Below, in pieces: positions 53,586 to 62,588 of a DNA stretch of 64,000 nucleotides. The stretch's first letter is position 1. The number at the start of each line of letters is the position of its first letter. The position numbers and the translations under genes were made by a program. The stretch is from Amycolatopsis aidingensis (GTDB lineage: Bacteria; Actinomycetota; Actinomycetes; Mycobacteriales; Pseudonocardiaceae), in NCBI RefSeq assembly GCF_018885265.1, contig NZ_CP076538.1, forward strand, positions 4,686,001 to 4,750,000, read 5' to 3'. The notes beneath the pieces were generated by a model that saw nothing but the letters and a program-made list of their open reading frames with translations, searched no databases and was not told the origin of the DNA.

Positions 53586-54538
53586 TGTCTGGTGTGGTCC
53601 TGGTCGTGACCGAACAGTTCGACGTTGCGGCCGATCATGTGGTTGCCGAACTCAACGACAGGGGCACGGGTGTCGTCCGATTCGATACGTCCGAGTTTCC
53701 GCAGCACCTTGTTATGACCGCACGGCTCGACCAGGACCACTCTGGCACACTCTGCACTACCACTCGTGCCGTCAACATTGGTGACGTGGGCGCCGTGTAC
53801 TACCGGCGCCCGTCGATCTACCAACCGCACCCTGGGCTGAGCGAGGCTGACGCGGCGTGGGCGACGCGCGAGGCGCGGTTCGGCTTCGGTGGGTTCCTGG
53901 CTTCATTGCCCGTCTGGCTGAACCACCCGGCCGACATCGCGCGGGCCGAGTACAAGCCGGTCCAGCTCGCGGCGGCGCGCGCTGCTGGTCTCAACGTCCC
54001 GCCGACCCTGCTGACCAACGACGCCGAGGCCGTGCGTGCCTTCGCAAAGGATGTCGGGCCAGTCGTGTACAAGCCGCTCTCGGGTATCCAGTACAAGCAC
54101 GACCTGGGACGGGACTTCATCTACACGCAACCCGTGGAACTCGACCAGCTCGACGATGCGGCGATTGCCGCGACAACGTGCTTGTTCCAGCAGGAATGCC
54201 CCAAGGACTACGAGGTGCGGGTCACCGTCGTGGACGGCCGGTGCTTCGCCGCCCGTATCGACGCCCATTCCGACCGTGCCCGCATCGACTGGCGAGCCGA
54301 CTACGACGCTCTGACCTACCGGCCGATAGACGTTCCGAGTGAGGTCCAAGCACACATCGGAAACTTGCTGAAAGCGCTCCGGTTGAGGTTCGGCGCACTC
54401 GACTTCATCGTCACCCCATCGGGCGACTGGGTCTGGCTCGAAATCAACCCGAACGGACAGTGGGTGTGGATCGCCGACGTTACCCCCCGCATCGCGGCCG
54501 CGATCGCTGACGCACTCGAAGGAAGGACCACACTGTGA
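53585..54538 (+). CDS. ATP-grasp ribosomal peptide maturase (SAV_5884-like)
   Basis: 317 residues of the size of microviridin/graspetide ligases. ATP-grasp landmarks are VVYKPLSGIQ near 160, QECPKDYEVRVTVVDGRCFA near 202-222 and the metal-binding EINPNGQWVW near 290. The N-terminal part (VVLVVTEQFDVAADHVV) is the pre-ATP-grasp fold, and YYRRP near 79 is usual in this group. It should phosphorylate acidic side chains of the precursor and join them to Thr/Ser hydroxyls as esters. It starts in the precursor stop (TGATG) and its own stop overlaps the methyltransferase GTG, so the three genes are tightly coupled. Confidence 0.88.
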   Translation: MSGVVLVVTEQFDVAADHVVAELNDRGTGVVRFDTSEFPQHLVMTARLDQDHSGTLCTTTRAVNIGDVGAVYYRRPSIYQPHPGLSEADAAWATREARFGFGGFLASLPVWLNHPADIARAEYKPVQLAAARAAGLNVPPTLLTNDAEAVRAFAKDVGPVVYKPLSGIQYKHDLGRDFIYTQPVELDQLDDAAIAATTCLFQQECPKDYEVRVTVVDGRCFAARIDAHSDRARIDWRADYDALTYRPIDVPSEVQAHIGNLLKALRLRFGALDFIVTPSGDWVWLEINPNGQWVWIADVTPRIAAAIADALEGRTTL

Positions 54539-55701
54539 CCCGCACCGCAACCCAACTCCGTGCGGCCTTCGCGGAGGAGTTGCCCGAAGGCGACGCGACC
54601 CTCGGCCCCGAGTGGAAGGACGCCTTCGCGACGGTTCCTCGCGAGATCTTCGTCCCCCGCTTCTTCCTGCACAAAGCAGGCGGCGGACGACGCGCAGTCG
54701 ACGCTACCGACGAGGACTGGCTACCAGCCGTGTACTCCGACCGCACACTGGTCACCCAACTCGACGGTGACGACAGCGCGTGGGACCGCGCCCGCCACAC
54801 CGGAAGCGCGGTCGGCAATCCGACCAGTTCGAGCACACAGCCCACCCTCATGGCGTGGATGCTCGAAGCACTCGATTTCCACGACGGCCACCGCGTCCTC
54901 GAAGTCGGCACCGGCACCGGCTACAACGCCGCCCTTCTGAGCCACCGCCTCGGCTCGGCACAAGTCACCACCATCGACATCGACGCCCACGTAGTGGGAC
55001 TCGCCCAGCAACGGCTCGCCCAGGCCGGGTACACCCCGACCGTGGCCACCGCAGACGCCGCACACGGCTACCTGGACGCAGCACCCTATGACCGCATCCT
55101 GGCCACCTGCTCATGGCCACGAATTCCGCACCCCTGGATCGAGCAAACCCGTCCAGGCGGCCTGATCCTCAGCCACCTCTACACCGACCTCGATGCCGGT
55201 GCCATGGTGCTCCTGCGCGTCGTCGACGACGACACCGCAACCGGCAACTTCCTGCCCGAATACGGCGCATTCATGACCCGCCGTGACTTCCAACGCCCCG
55301 ACACCTTCGCTCTGCTCCAGCAAGCCCTCCGCTCTACCGATCAAGGCGGCCGCAGTCCGGCAACAATGCCAGCGGGTGAGATCACGTCGAAGGACTTCCC
55401 CCTGTTCGCCGCCCTACGTGTACCGGACGTCGCCGTGCACTGGTTCCAACCCGAAGGCGCCACCGCGATGCAGACGCGCCTACTGAGCCGCGACGGCTCC
55501 TGGGCCTACCAGGACCTCGAAGATGGCCAACTGATCGCCGTACAGAGCGGTCCCCGCCGACTGTGGGACGAAATCGAAGCAGCACACCGCGAATGGTCCG
55601 CACTCGGCAAACCCGCTCGTGAACAGTTCGAGTTGAACATCACGCCAGCCGGACACAGCCTCCGGCTCGGCGACCGGCACACCTGGGACATCTCCGCATA
55701 A
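54535..55701 (+). CDS. PIMT-like O-methyltransferase of ATP-grasp RiPP system
   Basis: 388 residues from GTG 54535. The SAM-binding motif VLEVGTGTGYNAALL lies near residue 121, with TTIDID and the LATCSWPRIP strand after it, as in protein-L-isoaspartate methyltransferases. The C-terminal 150 residues are an extension found in RiPP-associated homologues. In fuscimiditide-type systems such an enzyme methylates an Asp of the cyclised peptide, which then closes to an aspartimide. The GTGA overlap with the ligase supports this role. A general protein-repair PIMT would be shorter and not so coupled. Confidence 0.87.
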   Translation: MTRTATQLRAAFAEELPEGDATLGPEWKDAFATVPREIFVPRFFLHKAGGGRRAVDATDEDWLPAVYSDRTLVTQLDGDDSAWDRARHTGSAVGNPTSSSTQPTLMAWMLEALDFHDGHRVLEVGTGTGYNAALLSHRLGSAQVTTIDIDAHVVGLAQQRLAQAGYTPTVATADAAHGYLDAAPYDRILATCSWPRIPHPWIEQTRPGGLILSHLYTDLDAGAMVLLRVVDDDTATGNFLPEYGAFMTRRDFQRPDTFALLQQALRSTDQGGRSPATMPAGEITSKDFPLFAALRVPDVAVHWFQPEGATAMQTRLLSRDGSWAYQDLEDGQLIAVQSGPRRLWDEIEAAHREWSALGKPAREQFELNITPAGHSLRLGDRHTWDISA

Positions 55702-55789
55702 CACCTCAGTCCCGACCAGGCCCGTGATGAGGCCGCGCCAGCCTGGCGTCGCGCACCTGCCACGTCCATGAGCAGCGGCAAACACGTAG

Positions 55790-56455
55790 TCAGATCAGGG
55801 CGCGGATGGCGTTCTCGAATCCGGTGACATGCCGCAGGGCCAGCTCGGCGGCGGCCCCGGAGTCGCCGTCGATGATCTTCGTCAGCAGCGGGACGTGCTC
55901 GCCGACGTGGCCTGCCACCCCGGAGAGCCGGGGCAGGAACACACCCCAGATCCGGGTGGCCAGGTTGTCGTAGGTGAGCAGGGTGTCCTCGAGGAACGGG
56001 TTGTGCACGCAGCGGTAGACGGCGCGGTGCGCGGCCAGGTCCATCCGGAGCAGCTCGGCGGTGCTGTCGGTCTCCCCCGCCACCGCCAGCCGTTCGCGTA
56101 GCCCGGCGAGGGTGTCCCGGTCGGCCGCGGTGGCCCGCTCGGCGGCCGCCGCGGCCGACATCGGCTCGATGGTCCGCCGGACCTCGGAGATGTAGGCCAG
56201 GTCCGAGATGTGCACATCGGTGGCGAAGGTGCCGCGCCGGGGGAAGGCGACCACGAGCCGTTCCTTCTCCAGCCGCTTCAGCGCCTCCCGTACGGGGGTG
56301 CGCCCGAACTCGAGCTCGCCGCTCAGCCGGTCCTCGTTGATCGGGCTGCCTGGCGGGATCTCCAGCATCACCAGGCGGTCCCGAATGGCCAGATAGGCCT
56401 GCTCGGCCAGCGAGGGCGCGGATCCGGATGCCGCCGTGTTGACCGGTGCTCTCAC
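55790..56455 (-). CDS. GntR-family regulator (FCD domain)
   Basis: 221 residues. The N-terminal winged HTH is at about 15-80 ([20 protein letters not shown], then [19 protein letters not shown]). The all-helical FCD ligand domain fills the rest, with the metal-binding Asp/His positions visible ([16 protein letters not shown]). It is divergent from soxB with a 53-bp gap holding an inverted repeat, so it very probably controls the sarcosine oxidase operon. The GTG at 56455 is the assumed start; its ribosome site is weak. Confidence 0.87.
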   Translation of the reverse strand: MRAPVNTAASGSAPSLAEQAYLAIRDRLVMLEIPPGSPINEDRLSGELEFGRTPVREALKRLEKERLVVAFPRRGTFATDVHISDLAYISEVRRTIEPMSAAAAAERATAADRDTLAGLRERLAVAGETDSTAELLRMDLAAHRAVYRCVHNPFLEDTLLTYDNLATRIWGVFLPRLSGVAGHVGEHVPLLTKIIDGDSGAAAELALRHVTGFENAIRALI

Positions 56456-56475
56456 CGGGCTTACTCTACACCACG

Positions 56476-56489
56476 ACTGATATACCAGT
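56476..56489. promoter_or_regulatory. Inverted repeat, candidate GntR operator
   Basis: ACTGATATACCAGT is a 14-bp inverted repeat with one mismatched pair, centred in the 53-bp gap between the GntR gene and soxB. Its size and place fit an FCD-GntR operator that would repress soxB and the regulator itself. Confidence 0.6.
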
Positions 56490-56508
56490 AGTTCATCAGA
56501 GGTGCATC

Positions 56509-57759
56509 ATGAGCATGGCACCGCATCCGGACGCGCCCCCGCCTGGCGCGCATCTTCCGGAACACCCCGACTTCCTCTGGAGCAACCCCGAGCCCGCGCG
56601 CGGCTACGACGTACTCGTCGTCGGCGGCGGCGGGCACGGGCTGGCCACCGCCTACCACCTCGCCAGGACGCAGGACGTCCGGAACGTCGCCGTGCTGGAG
56701 AAGGGCTGGCTGGCAGGCGGGAACATGGCCCGCAACACCACGATCATCCGGTCCAACTACCTGTGGGACGAAAGCGCCCGGATCTACGAGCACGCGCTGC
56801 GGCTCTGGGAGAACCTGGAGCGGGAACTGGACTACCCCATCCTGTTCGACCAGCGGGGCGTGCTGAACCTGGCGCACAGCCTGCAGGACGTGCGGGACGG
56901 CGTGCGGCGGGTGCACGCCAACCGGCTGAACGGCATCGACGCCGAATGGCTGGAACCCGCCGAGATCAAGGACGTCTGCCCGATCCTGAACCTCTCCCCC
57001 GACATCCGCTACCCGGTGCTCGGCGCCAGCTACCAGCCACGGGCGGGTATCGCCAAGCACGACCACGTCGCCTGGGGCTACGCCCGCGCCGCGGCGAGCC
57101 TCGGCGTGGACCTGATCCAGAACTGCGAGGTCACCGGCATCCGGACCAGCGGCGGCCGGGTGCGGGGAGTCCGCACCACCCGCGGGGACATCGCCGCGGA
57201 CAGGGTGGCGCTCTGCGCGGCAGGCCACTCCTCGGCGCTGGCCGGCATGGTGGGGCTGCGACTGCCGATCGCATCGCATCCGTTGCAGGCGATGGTCTCG
57301 GAACTGCTGGAGCCGGTGCACCCGACGGTGGTCATGTCCGGCGCGGTGCACGTCTACGTGTCCCAGGCGCACAAGGGCGAGCTCGTGCTCGGCGCCGGGA
57401 TCGACAGCTACAACGGGTACGGGCAGCGTGGTTCCTTCCACGTGATCGAGCGCCAGCTGGCGGCCGCGCTCGAGCTGTTCCCGATCTTCGCCAGGGCCCA
57501 CCTGTTGCGCACCTGGGCAGGGATCGTGGACGTCAGCCCGGACGCCTCGCCGATCGTCGGGCACACCCCGGTCGGCGGGCTGTACCTCAACTGTGGGTGG
57601 GGCACCGGGGGCTTCAAGGTCACCCCCGGGCTCGGCGACTGTTTCGCGCACACTGTCGCGCGGGACGAGCCCCATCCGTACCTCGCACCGTTCTCCCTCG
57701 AACGGTTCACCACCGGCGCCCTTGTCGACGAGCACGGCGCCGCCGCCGTCGCGCACTGA
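56509..57759 (+). CDS. soxB: Sarcosine oxidase beta subunit
   Basis: 416 residues from ATG 56509 (AGAGGTG just upstream). The FAD-binding motif [18 protein letters not shown] is near residue 37, followed by [16 protein letters not shown] and a C-terminal TGGFKVTPG, all typical of heterotetrameric sarcosine oxidase beta subunits. This subunit holds the substrate-oxidising FAD and converts sarcosine to an imine that yields glycine and formaldehyde. First gene of soxB-D-A-G. Confidence 0.93.
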   Translation: MSMAPHPDAPPPGAHLPEHPDFLWSNPEPARGYDVLVVGGGGHGLATAYHLARTQDVRNVAVLEKGWLAGGNMARNTTIIRSNYLWDESARIYEHALRLWENLERELDYPILFDQRGVLNLAHSLQDVRDGVRRVHANRLNGIDAEWLEPAEIKDVCPILNLSPDIRYPVLGASYQPRAGIAKHDHVAWGYARAAASLGVDLIQNCEVTGIRTSGGRVRGVRTTRGDIAADRVALCAAGHSSALAGMVGLRLPIASHPLQAMVSELLEPVHPTVVMSGAVHVYVSQAHKGELVLGAGIDSYNGYGQRGSFHVIERQLAAALELFPIFARAHLLRTWAGIVDVSPDASPIVGHTPVGGLYLNCGWGTGGFKVTPGLGDCFAHTVARDEPHPYLAPFSLERFTTGALVDEHGAAAVAH

Positions 57760-57783
57760 GCGCCTGTCCCCGAGGAGTGCGTC

Positions 57784-58062
57784 ATGCAGCTCATCCCCTG
57801 TCCCTGGTGCGGGCCACGCGAGGAAACCGAGTTCCACTACGGCGGTCAGGCCCACCTGTGCTATCCGGCCGACCCGGCCGAACTGTCCGATGTGGACTGG
57901 GCGGAGTACGTGTTCTACCGGGACAACCCTGCCGGGCCGTTCCCGGAACGCTGGCAGCATGCGGCTGGCTGCCGCCGCTGGTTCAACGCGGTACGGGACA
58001 CCACCAGCTACGAGTTCCATGCCGTGTACCGCATCCAGGACGAACGGCCGGTGATCCCATGA
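57784..58062 (+). CDS. soxD: Sarcosine oxidase delta subunit
   Basis: 92 residues, normal for SoxD. CPWCGPREETEFHYGG at the N-terminus and a later AGCRRWFN give the zinc-binding Cys/His set. GAGGAG lies 6 nt upstream of the ATG. Its stop overlaps the soxA ATG (ATGA). Confidence 0.92.
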   Translation: MQLIPCPWCGPREETEFHYGGQAHLCYPADPAELSDVDWAEYVFYRDNPAGPFPERWQHAAGCRRWFNAVRDTTSYEFHAVYRIQDERPVIP

Positions 58063-60911
58063 GCGAGCCGTTCCGGCTGCCTGCCGGTGGCCTGATCGAC
58101 CGGCGCGGCACGCTGCACTTCACCTTCAACGGCCGCCCGTTCACCGGGCACCGCGGCGACACCCTGGCCTCGGCGCTGCTGGCGAACGGCGTGCACCAGG
58201 TCGGCACCAGCGTCCGGTACGGCCGCCCGCGCGGGATCATGTCCGCGGGCACCGAGGAACCGACCGCGCTGGTCCAGGTCGAGTATCCCTATGCCGAGCC
58301 GATGCTGACCGCGACCACGGTGGAACTGACCGAGGGGCTCGTCGCGCGCGGCCTTCCCGGCCGGGGCCACCTGCCGGACCCGCCCGACCCGGCACGCTAC
58401 GACGCCAAGCACCTGCACTGTGCCGTACTGGTGATCGGCGCCGGGCCCGCCGGGCTGGCCGCCGCGCTGACCGCGGCCCGCAGCGGAGCCAGGGTGGTGC
58501 TGCTGGACGAGCAGGACCAGGCAGGCGGTTCCCTGCTCGGCTCGGGTGAGTACTGCGAGCTCGGCCCGGCCACCAGCTGGGCGCAGGAGCTGCGCACCGA
58601 GCTCGACGAGCTGCCCGAGGTGCGGGTGCTGCACCGCAGCAGCGCCTTCGGCGCCTACGACGACGGGTTCGTGCTCGCGCTGCAGCGCCGGACCGACCAC
58701 CTCGGTGCCGACGCACCGGCGTGGCTGGCGCGGCACCGGGTCTGGCGGATCCGGGCGCGGCGGATCGTGCTGGCCACCGGGGCGCACGAGCGTCCGGTGG
58801 TGTTCCCCGGCAACGACCGGCCGGGGATCATGCTGGCCGGAGCCGCGCGAACCTACCTGCACCGCTACGGGGTGCTGCCCGGCAGCAGGGTCGCGGTGTT
58901 CACCACCAACGACAGCGCCTACTCCGCGGCGATCGAGCTGGCCGAGGCCGGGGTGGACGTGCCGCTGCTGGCCGACACCCGCGCGGCCGTCCCGCCGGGG
59001 CTGGCCGCGGAATGTGCCGCGCGCGGGATCGAGGTGCGAGCGGGCCACGCGGTCACCGGCACCGAGGGAAGCGAGCGGCTCACCGATATCCGGATCGCCC
59101 CGCTCGGCGGCGCCGGCCGGGCGGAGACGCTGCCCTGCGACACCCTGCTGGTCTCCGGGGGCTGGAACCCGGTCGTACAGCTGTTCAGCCAGCGCGGGGG
59201 CGAGCTGCGATACGCCCCTGAGCTCGGCGCCTACCTCCCGGCCGATCCACCACGCGGGATGGCGGTGGCCGGCGCGGTGACCGGGGAGTTCGACCTGACC
59301 GGCTGCGCAAGGCAGGGCCGGGAGGCCGGGCGCGCCGCCGCACTCGCGGCCGGCTTCGCTCCGGGGGCCGATCCCGCGCTCCCGGTCTCCGACGCCCGGC
59401 CCGAGCAGCGGCCACCCGAGGTCAGGTGGCTGGTGCCGGGCGGGGACACCGGCGAGCCGGACACCCGGTTCGTCGACCCGCAGCGGGACGTCACGGTGTC
59501 CGACATCCTGCGGGCCGCCGGGGCGGGGCTGCGCTCGCTGGAGCACGTCAAGCGCTACACCACCTTGGGCACCGCGCACGACCAGGGCAAGACCTCCGGG
59601 ACGCTGGCGGCCGGCATCCTCGCCGAGGCACTGGGCGCCGACCTGGCCCGGCGGCGGCCGACCACCTTCCGCCCGCCGCACGCTCCGGTGCCGTTCGCCG
59701 CGCTGGCAGGCCGGGCCCGCGGCGAGCTGTACGACCCGGTGCGGGTCACCGCCGTGCATCCCTGGCATGTGGCGCACGGGGCCGAGTTCGAGGACGTCGG
59801 GCAGTGGAAGCGGCCGCGCTACTACCCGCACGCGGGCGAGGACATGCACGCGGCCGTGCTCCGCGAGTGCCGCGCCGCCCGCGAGGGGGTCGCGCTGATG
59901 GACGCCTCCACCCTCGGCAAGATCGACGTACGCGGCCCGGACTCCGCGGAGTTCCTTGACCTGCTCTACACCAACATGATGAGCACGCTGAAGGTCGGCA
60001 GGATCCGCTACGGGGTGATGTGCGGGGTGGACGGCATGGTGCTGGACGACGGCACCGTGACCAGGCTCGCACCGGACCACTTCCTGGCCACCACCACGAC
60101 CGGTAACGCGGCCATGGTGCTGGACTGGATGGAGGAGTGGCTGCAGACCGAGTGGCCGCGGCTACGGGTGTTCCTGACCTCGGTCACCGACCACTGGACC
60201 ACCGTCGCGCTGGTCGGTCCCCGCTCGAGGGAAGTGCTGGCGGCGGTGGCTCCCGGCCTGGAAACCGGGCCCGAGTTCGGCTTCATGACCTGGCGGGATG
60301 CCCCGGTGGCCGGGATACCGGCGCGGATCTGCCGGATCAGCTTCTCCGGCGAGCTGGCCTACGAGATCAACGTCAACGCCTGGCATGGGCTCGCGCTGTG
60401 GGAGGCGCTGGTCGAGGCGGGCGGGCCGGAAGGCATCACCCCGTACGGCACGGAGACCATGCATGTGCTGCGCGCAGAGAAGGGCTACCCGATCATCGGC
60501 CAGGACACCGACGGCACGGTCACCCCGCAGGACCTCGGCATGTCCTGGGCGGTGTCGAAGAAGAAGGCGGACTTCATCGGCAAGCGGTCCTTCACCAGGG
60601 CGGAGAACCTGCGGCCGGACCGCAAGCAGCTGGTCGGCCTGTTGCCGGAACGGCCCGAGGTGGTGCTGCCGGAGGGCGCGCAGATCATCGAGTCCGCGCA
60701 CCCGCCCGCTCCCCCTGTGGGCATGCTCGGCCACGTCACCTCCAGCTACGACAGCGCGGCGCTGGGCCGCGGGTTCGCGCTGGCCCTGCTGCGCTCGGGG
60801 CGGGAACGGATCGGGCAGACCCTCTACGTCCCCCTCGGCGAGGAGGTCGTGCCGGTGACCGTCGCCGAGTCCGTACTGTTCGACAAGGAAGGAGCCCGCC
60901 GTGACGGCTGA
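58059..60911 (+). CDS. soxA: Sarcosine oxidase alpha subunit
   Basis: 950 residues, the usual size. The N-terminal ferredoxin-like region (FNGRPFTGHRGDTLASALLA) is followed by an NAD/FAD-binding fold (VLVIGAGPAGLAAALTAA near 125), an oxidoreductase middle part, and a C-terminal GcvT/aminomethyltransferase-like domain from about 570 (YDPVRVTAVHPWHVAHGA, ALMDASTLGKIDVRG). The GcvT part transfers the one-carbon unit to tetrahydrofolate as 5,10-methylene-THF. It overlaps both neighbours (ATGA with soxD; 11 nt with soxG). Confidence 0.94.
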   Translation: MSEPFRLPAGGLIDRRGTLHFTFNGRPFTGHRGDTLASALLANGVHQVGTSVRYGRPRGIMSAGTEEPTALVQVEYPYAEPMLTATTVELTEGLVARGLPGRGHLPDPPDPARYDAKHLHCAVLVIGAGPAGLAAALTAARSGARVVLLDEQDQAGGSLLGSGEYCELGPATSWAQELRTELDELPEVRVLHRSSAFGAYDDGFVLALQRRTDHLGADAPAWLARHRVWRIRARRIVLATGAHERPVVFPGNDRPGIMLAGAARTYLHRYGVLPGSRVAVFTTNDSAYSAAIELAEAGVDVPLLADTRAAVPPGLAAECAARGIEVRAGHAVTGTEGSERLTDIRIAPLGGAGRAETLPCDTLLVSGGWNPVVQLFSQRGGELRYAPELGAYLPADPPRGMAVAGAVTGEFDLTGCARQGREAGRAAALAAGFAPGADPALPVSDARPEQRPPEVRWLVPGGDTGEPDTRFVDPQRDVTVSDILRAAGAGLRSLEHVKRYTTLGTAHDQGKTSGTLAAGILAEALGADLARRRPTTFRPPHAPVPFAALAGRARGELYDPVRVTAVHPWHVAHGAEFEDVGQWKRPRYYPHAGEDMHAAVLRECRAAREGVALMDASTLGKIDVRGPDSAEFLDLLYTNMMSTLKVGRIRYGVMCGVDGMVLDDGTVTRLAPDHFLATTTTGNAAMVLDWMEEWLQTEWPRLRVFLTSVTDHWTTVALVGPRSREVLAAVAPGLETGPEFGFMTWRDAPVAGIPARICRISFSGELAYEINVNAWHGLALWEALVEAGGPEGITPYGTETMHVLRAEKGYPIIGQDTDGTVTPQDLGMSWAVSKKKADFIGKRSFTRAENLRPDRKQLVGLLPERPEVVLPEGAQIIESAHPPAPPVGMLGHVTSSYDSAALGRGFALALLRSGRERIGQTLYVPLGEEVVPVTVAESVLFDKEGARRDG

Positions 60912-61515
60912 CAGCGCGATCAGGACCGGAACCGGGCGCAGCCCGCTGGCGGACTGGGCCGGGCCGCTCGGCGGGCTCGCCCCGGCCGTGCACGCGGTCG
61001 AGCAGCCCATGCTCACCCAGCTGACCCTGCGGCTGGCCGACCCCGGCGCCGCGGCCGCGGCCCGCGCCGCCCTCGGCGTCGACCTGCCCGGCAGGCCGTG
61101 CACCTTCACCCGCGGCCCCCTCGGCGAGGTGGAGGTGCTCTGGATGGGGCCGGACGAGTACCTGGTCCTCGCCCCGCCCGGTAGCACGGCGCTGGCGGAG
61201 GGGTTGCGTACCGCGCTGGACGACGCGGCGGCCGCCGTGGTCGACGTGTCGGCGCAGCGCACCACCCTCGCCCTCGCCGGTCCGCTGGTACGGGACGTGC
61301 TGGCCCACGGCTGCGCGATCGACCTGCATCCGGCGGCCGCTCCCACCGGCACCTGCGTGCAGACCCTGCTCGCCAGGGCGGGGGTGGTGCTGCTGGTGCG
61401 CGATGCCGAGCGGGCCGAGTTCGGGCTGCTGGTCCGCTCCTCCTTCGCGGGCTACCTCGCGGCCTGGCTGCTGGACGCGAGCCTGGAGTACCGGGAGGGT
61501 CAGGTCTCCCAGTAG
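60901..61515 (+). CDS. soxG: Sarcosine oxidase gamma subunit
   Basis: 204 residues from GTG 60901, overlapping soxA by 11 nt. It shows SoxG features (LGEVEVLWMGPDEYLVLAP, VVDVSAQRTTLAL, LLVRSSFAGYLAAWLLDA). It is the last gene of the operon and runs tail-to-tail into the IclR gene with a 16-nt overlap. Confidence 0.9.
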   Translation: MTADSAIRTGTGRSPLADWAGPLGGLAPAVHAVEQPMLTQLTLRLADPGAAAAARAALGVDLPGRPCTFTRGPLGEVEVLWMGPDEYLVLAPPGSTALAEGLRTALDDAAAAVVDVSAQRTTLALAGPLVRDVLAHGCAIDLHPAAAPTGTCVQTLLARAGVVLLVRDAERAEFGLLVRSSFAGYLAAWLLDASLEYREGQVSQ

Positions 61516-62330
61516 CCCAGCTGGGCGGACAGCTCACGGGCGGCCGAGGTCATCGCGCCGACGGCCTCCCGTACCCGCTTGCGGGTGAACCGGTACGCGG
61601 GCCCCGACGCGCTCAGCGCCGCGATCACGTCGCCGTTCTGGTCGTGCACCGCCACCGCGGCGGCATGCAGTCCGAGCTCCAGCTCCTCGTAGCTGGTGGC
61701 GTAGGCGTCCCGCACGATGAGCCCGAAGGAGGAACGAAGTTCCGCCGGATCGGTGATCGTGCGGGTGGTGTACTGCGCGAGCTCACCGGAGAGCAGGGTG
61801 TCCTGGTCGTCGGCAGGGGCGTGCGCCAGCAGCACCTTGCCGCTGGAGGTGGCGTGCAGGGGGGTGCGCTGACCCACCCAGTTGTGGGTGGTCACGGAGG
61901 CGGTGCCGCGCGTCTGGCTGATGTTGAGCGCCACGTCGAAGTCACGGATCGCGATGTTCACCGTCTCGCCCAATTCGGCGGCCAACGATTCACAGAACGG
62001 TCTGCCCAGGCGGGAGAGGTCCATTCGCTCGGTGGCCGCACCGGCGAGCCGGACAATGCCGAACCCGATGACGTATTTTCCGCGCTCGCTGATCTGTTCG
62101 ACCAGCCCGCGCGCCTCCAGCACACTGACCAGCCGCGAGACGGTCGACTTGTGCACCCCTAGCTCACCAGCGATTTCCGTGATACCGGCCTCGCCGTTGC
62201 GGGCGAGCAGCTCCAGGACGGTGACCGCCCGGTCCACGGATTGCACCAGCGCGCCAGGGCCCTTGCCTTGTGCCTGCGCTGCGTTTGCCACCACTGAACC
62301 GTATCCGCTCGGGGCCGGGAATACTCGCAC
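61500..62330 (-). CDS. IclR-family regulator
   Basis: 276 residues from the longest start (GTG 62330); in-frame GTGs at 62294 and 62291 are also possible. The HTH is at about 30-85 (VQSVDRAVTVLELLARNGEA, GVHKSTVSRLVSVLEARGLV). The effector domain follows (TTHNWVGQRTPLHATSSGKV near 145, a standard IclR signature). It is divergent from the dimethylglycine oxidase-like gene with inverted repeats between them, so it probably controls that gene in response to a betaine-pathway metabolite. Confidence 0.88.
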   Translation of the reverse strand: MRVFPAPSGYGSVVANAAQAQGKGPGALVQSVDRAVTVLELLARNGEAGITEIAGELGVHKSTVSRLVSVLEARGLVEQISERGKYVIGFGIVRLAGAATERMDLSRLGRPFCESLAAELGETVNIAIRDFDVALNISQTRGTASVTTHNWVGQRTPLHATSSGKVLLAHAPADDQDTLLSGELAQYTTRTITDPAELRSSFGLIVRDAYATSYEELELGLHAAAVAVHDQNGDVIAALSASGPAYRFTRKRVREAVGAMTSAARELSAQLGYWET

Positions 62331-62377
62331 CGGCCGGGCAGTCTCGATGACGTTCCTACCACTGCCAGGTCACATTT

Positions 62378-62413
62378 GTTGCGTATTCCAGGACACGTTT
62401 CTGATTACGCAAC
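62378..62413. promoter_or_regulatory. Inverted repeat GTTGCGTA/TACGCAAC, candidate IclR site 1
   Basis: GTTGCGTA (62378-62385) and its exact complement TACGCAAC (62406-62413) lie in the 258-bp divergent gap, 48 bp from the IclR start. Half-sites are 28 bp apart start to start. A matching pair lies nearer the oxidase gene. Confidence 0.6.
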
Positions 62414-62540
62414 GCAGCCAGTGCACCCCGGGGGCCCGGCCACGCCCGCCGGCAGGCCGCTGACCACCTACTCCGCAGTAGGACAACCGGGAAAAATTCG
62501 TCCTTCGTGTGGCTTGACGCACACCCGCGGTAGGGCGCAC

Positions 62541-62578
62541 TGTTGCGTTATGCGCAGTGAGTTGTTCTAGACGCAACA
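62541..62578. promoter_or_regulatory. Inverted repeat TGTTGCGT/ACGCAACA, candidate IclR site 2
   Basis: TGTTGCGT (62541-62548) and ACGCAACA (62571-62578) share the core TTGCGT with the first site and end 10 nt before the oxidase ATG. A regulator bound here would cover the ribosome site and promoter end. The stretch between the two sites shows no gene. Confidence 0.6.
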
Positions 62579-62588
62579 AGGCGGCGGC

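Noticed and set aside
55702..55789. Weak hairpin CGCCAGCCTGGCG after the RiPP methyltransferase
   Set aside because: The stem is only 5 bp; too weak to call a terminator.
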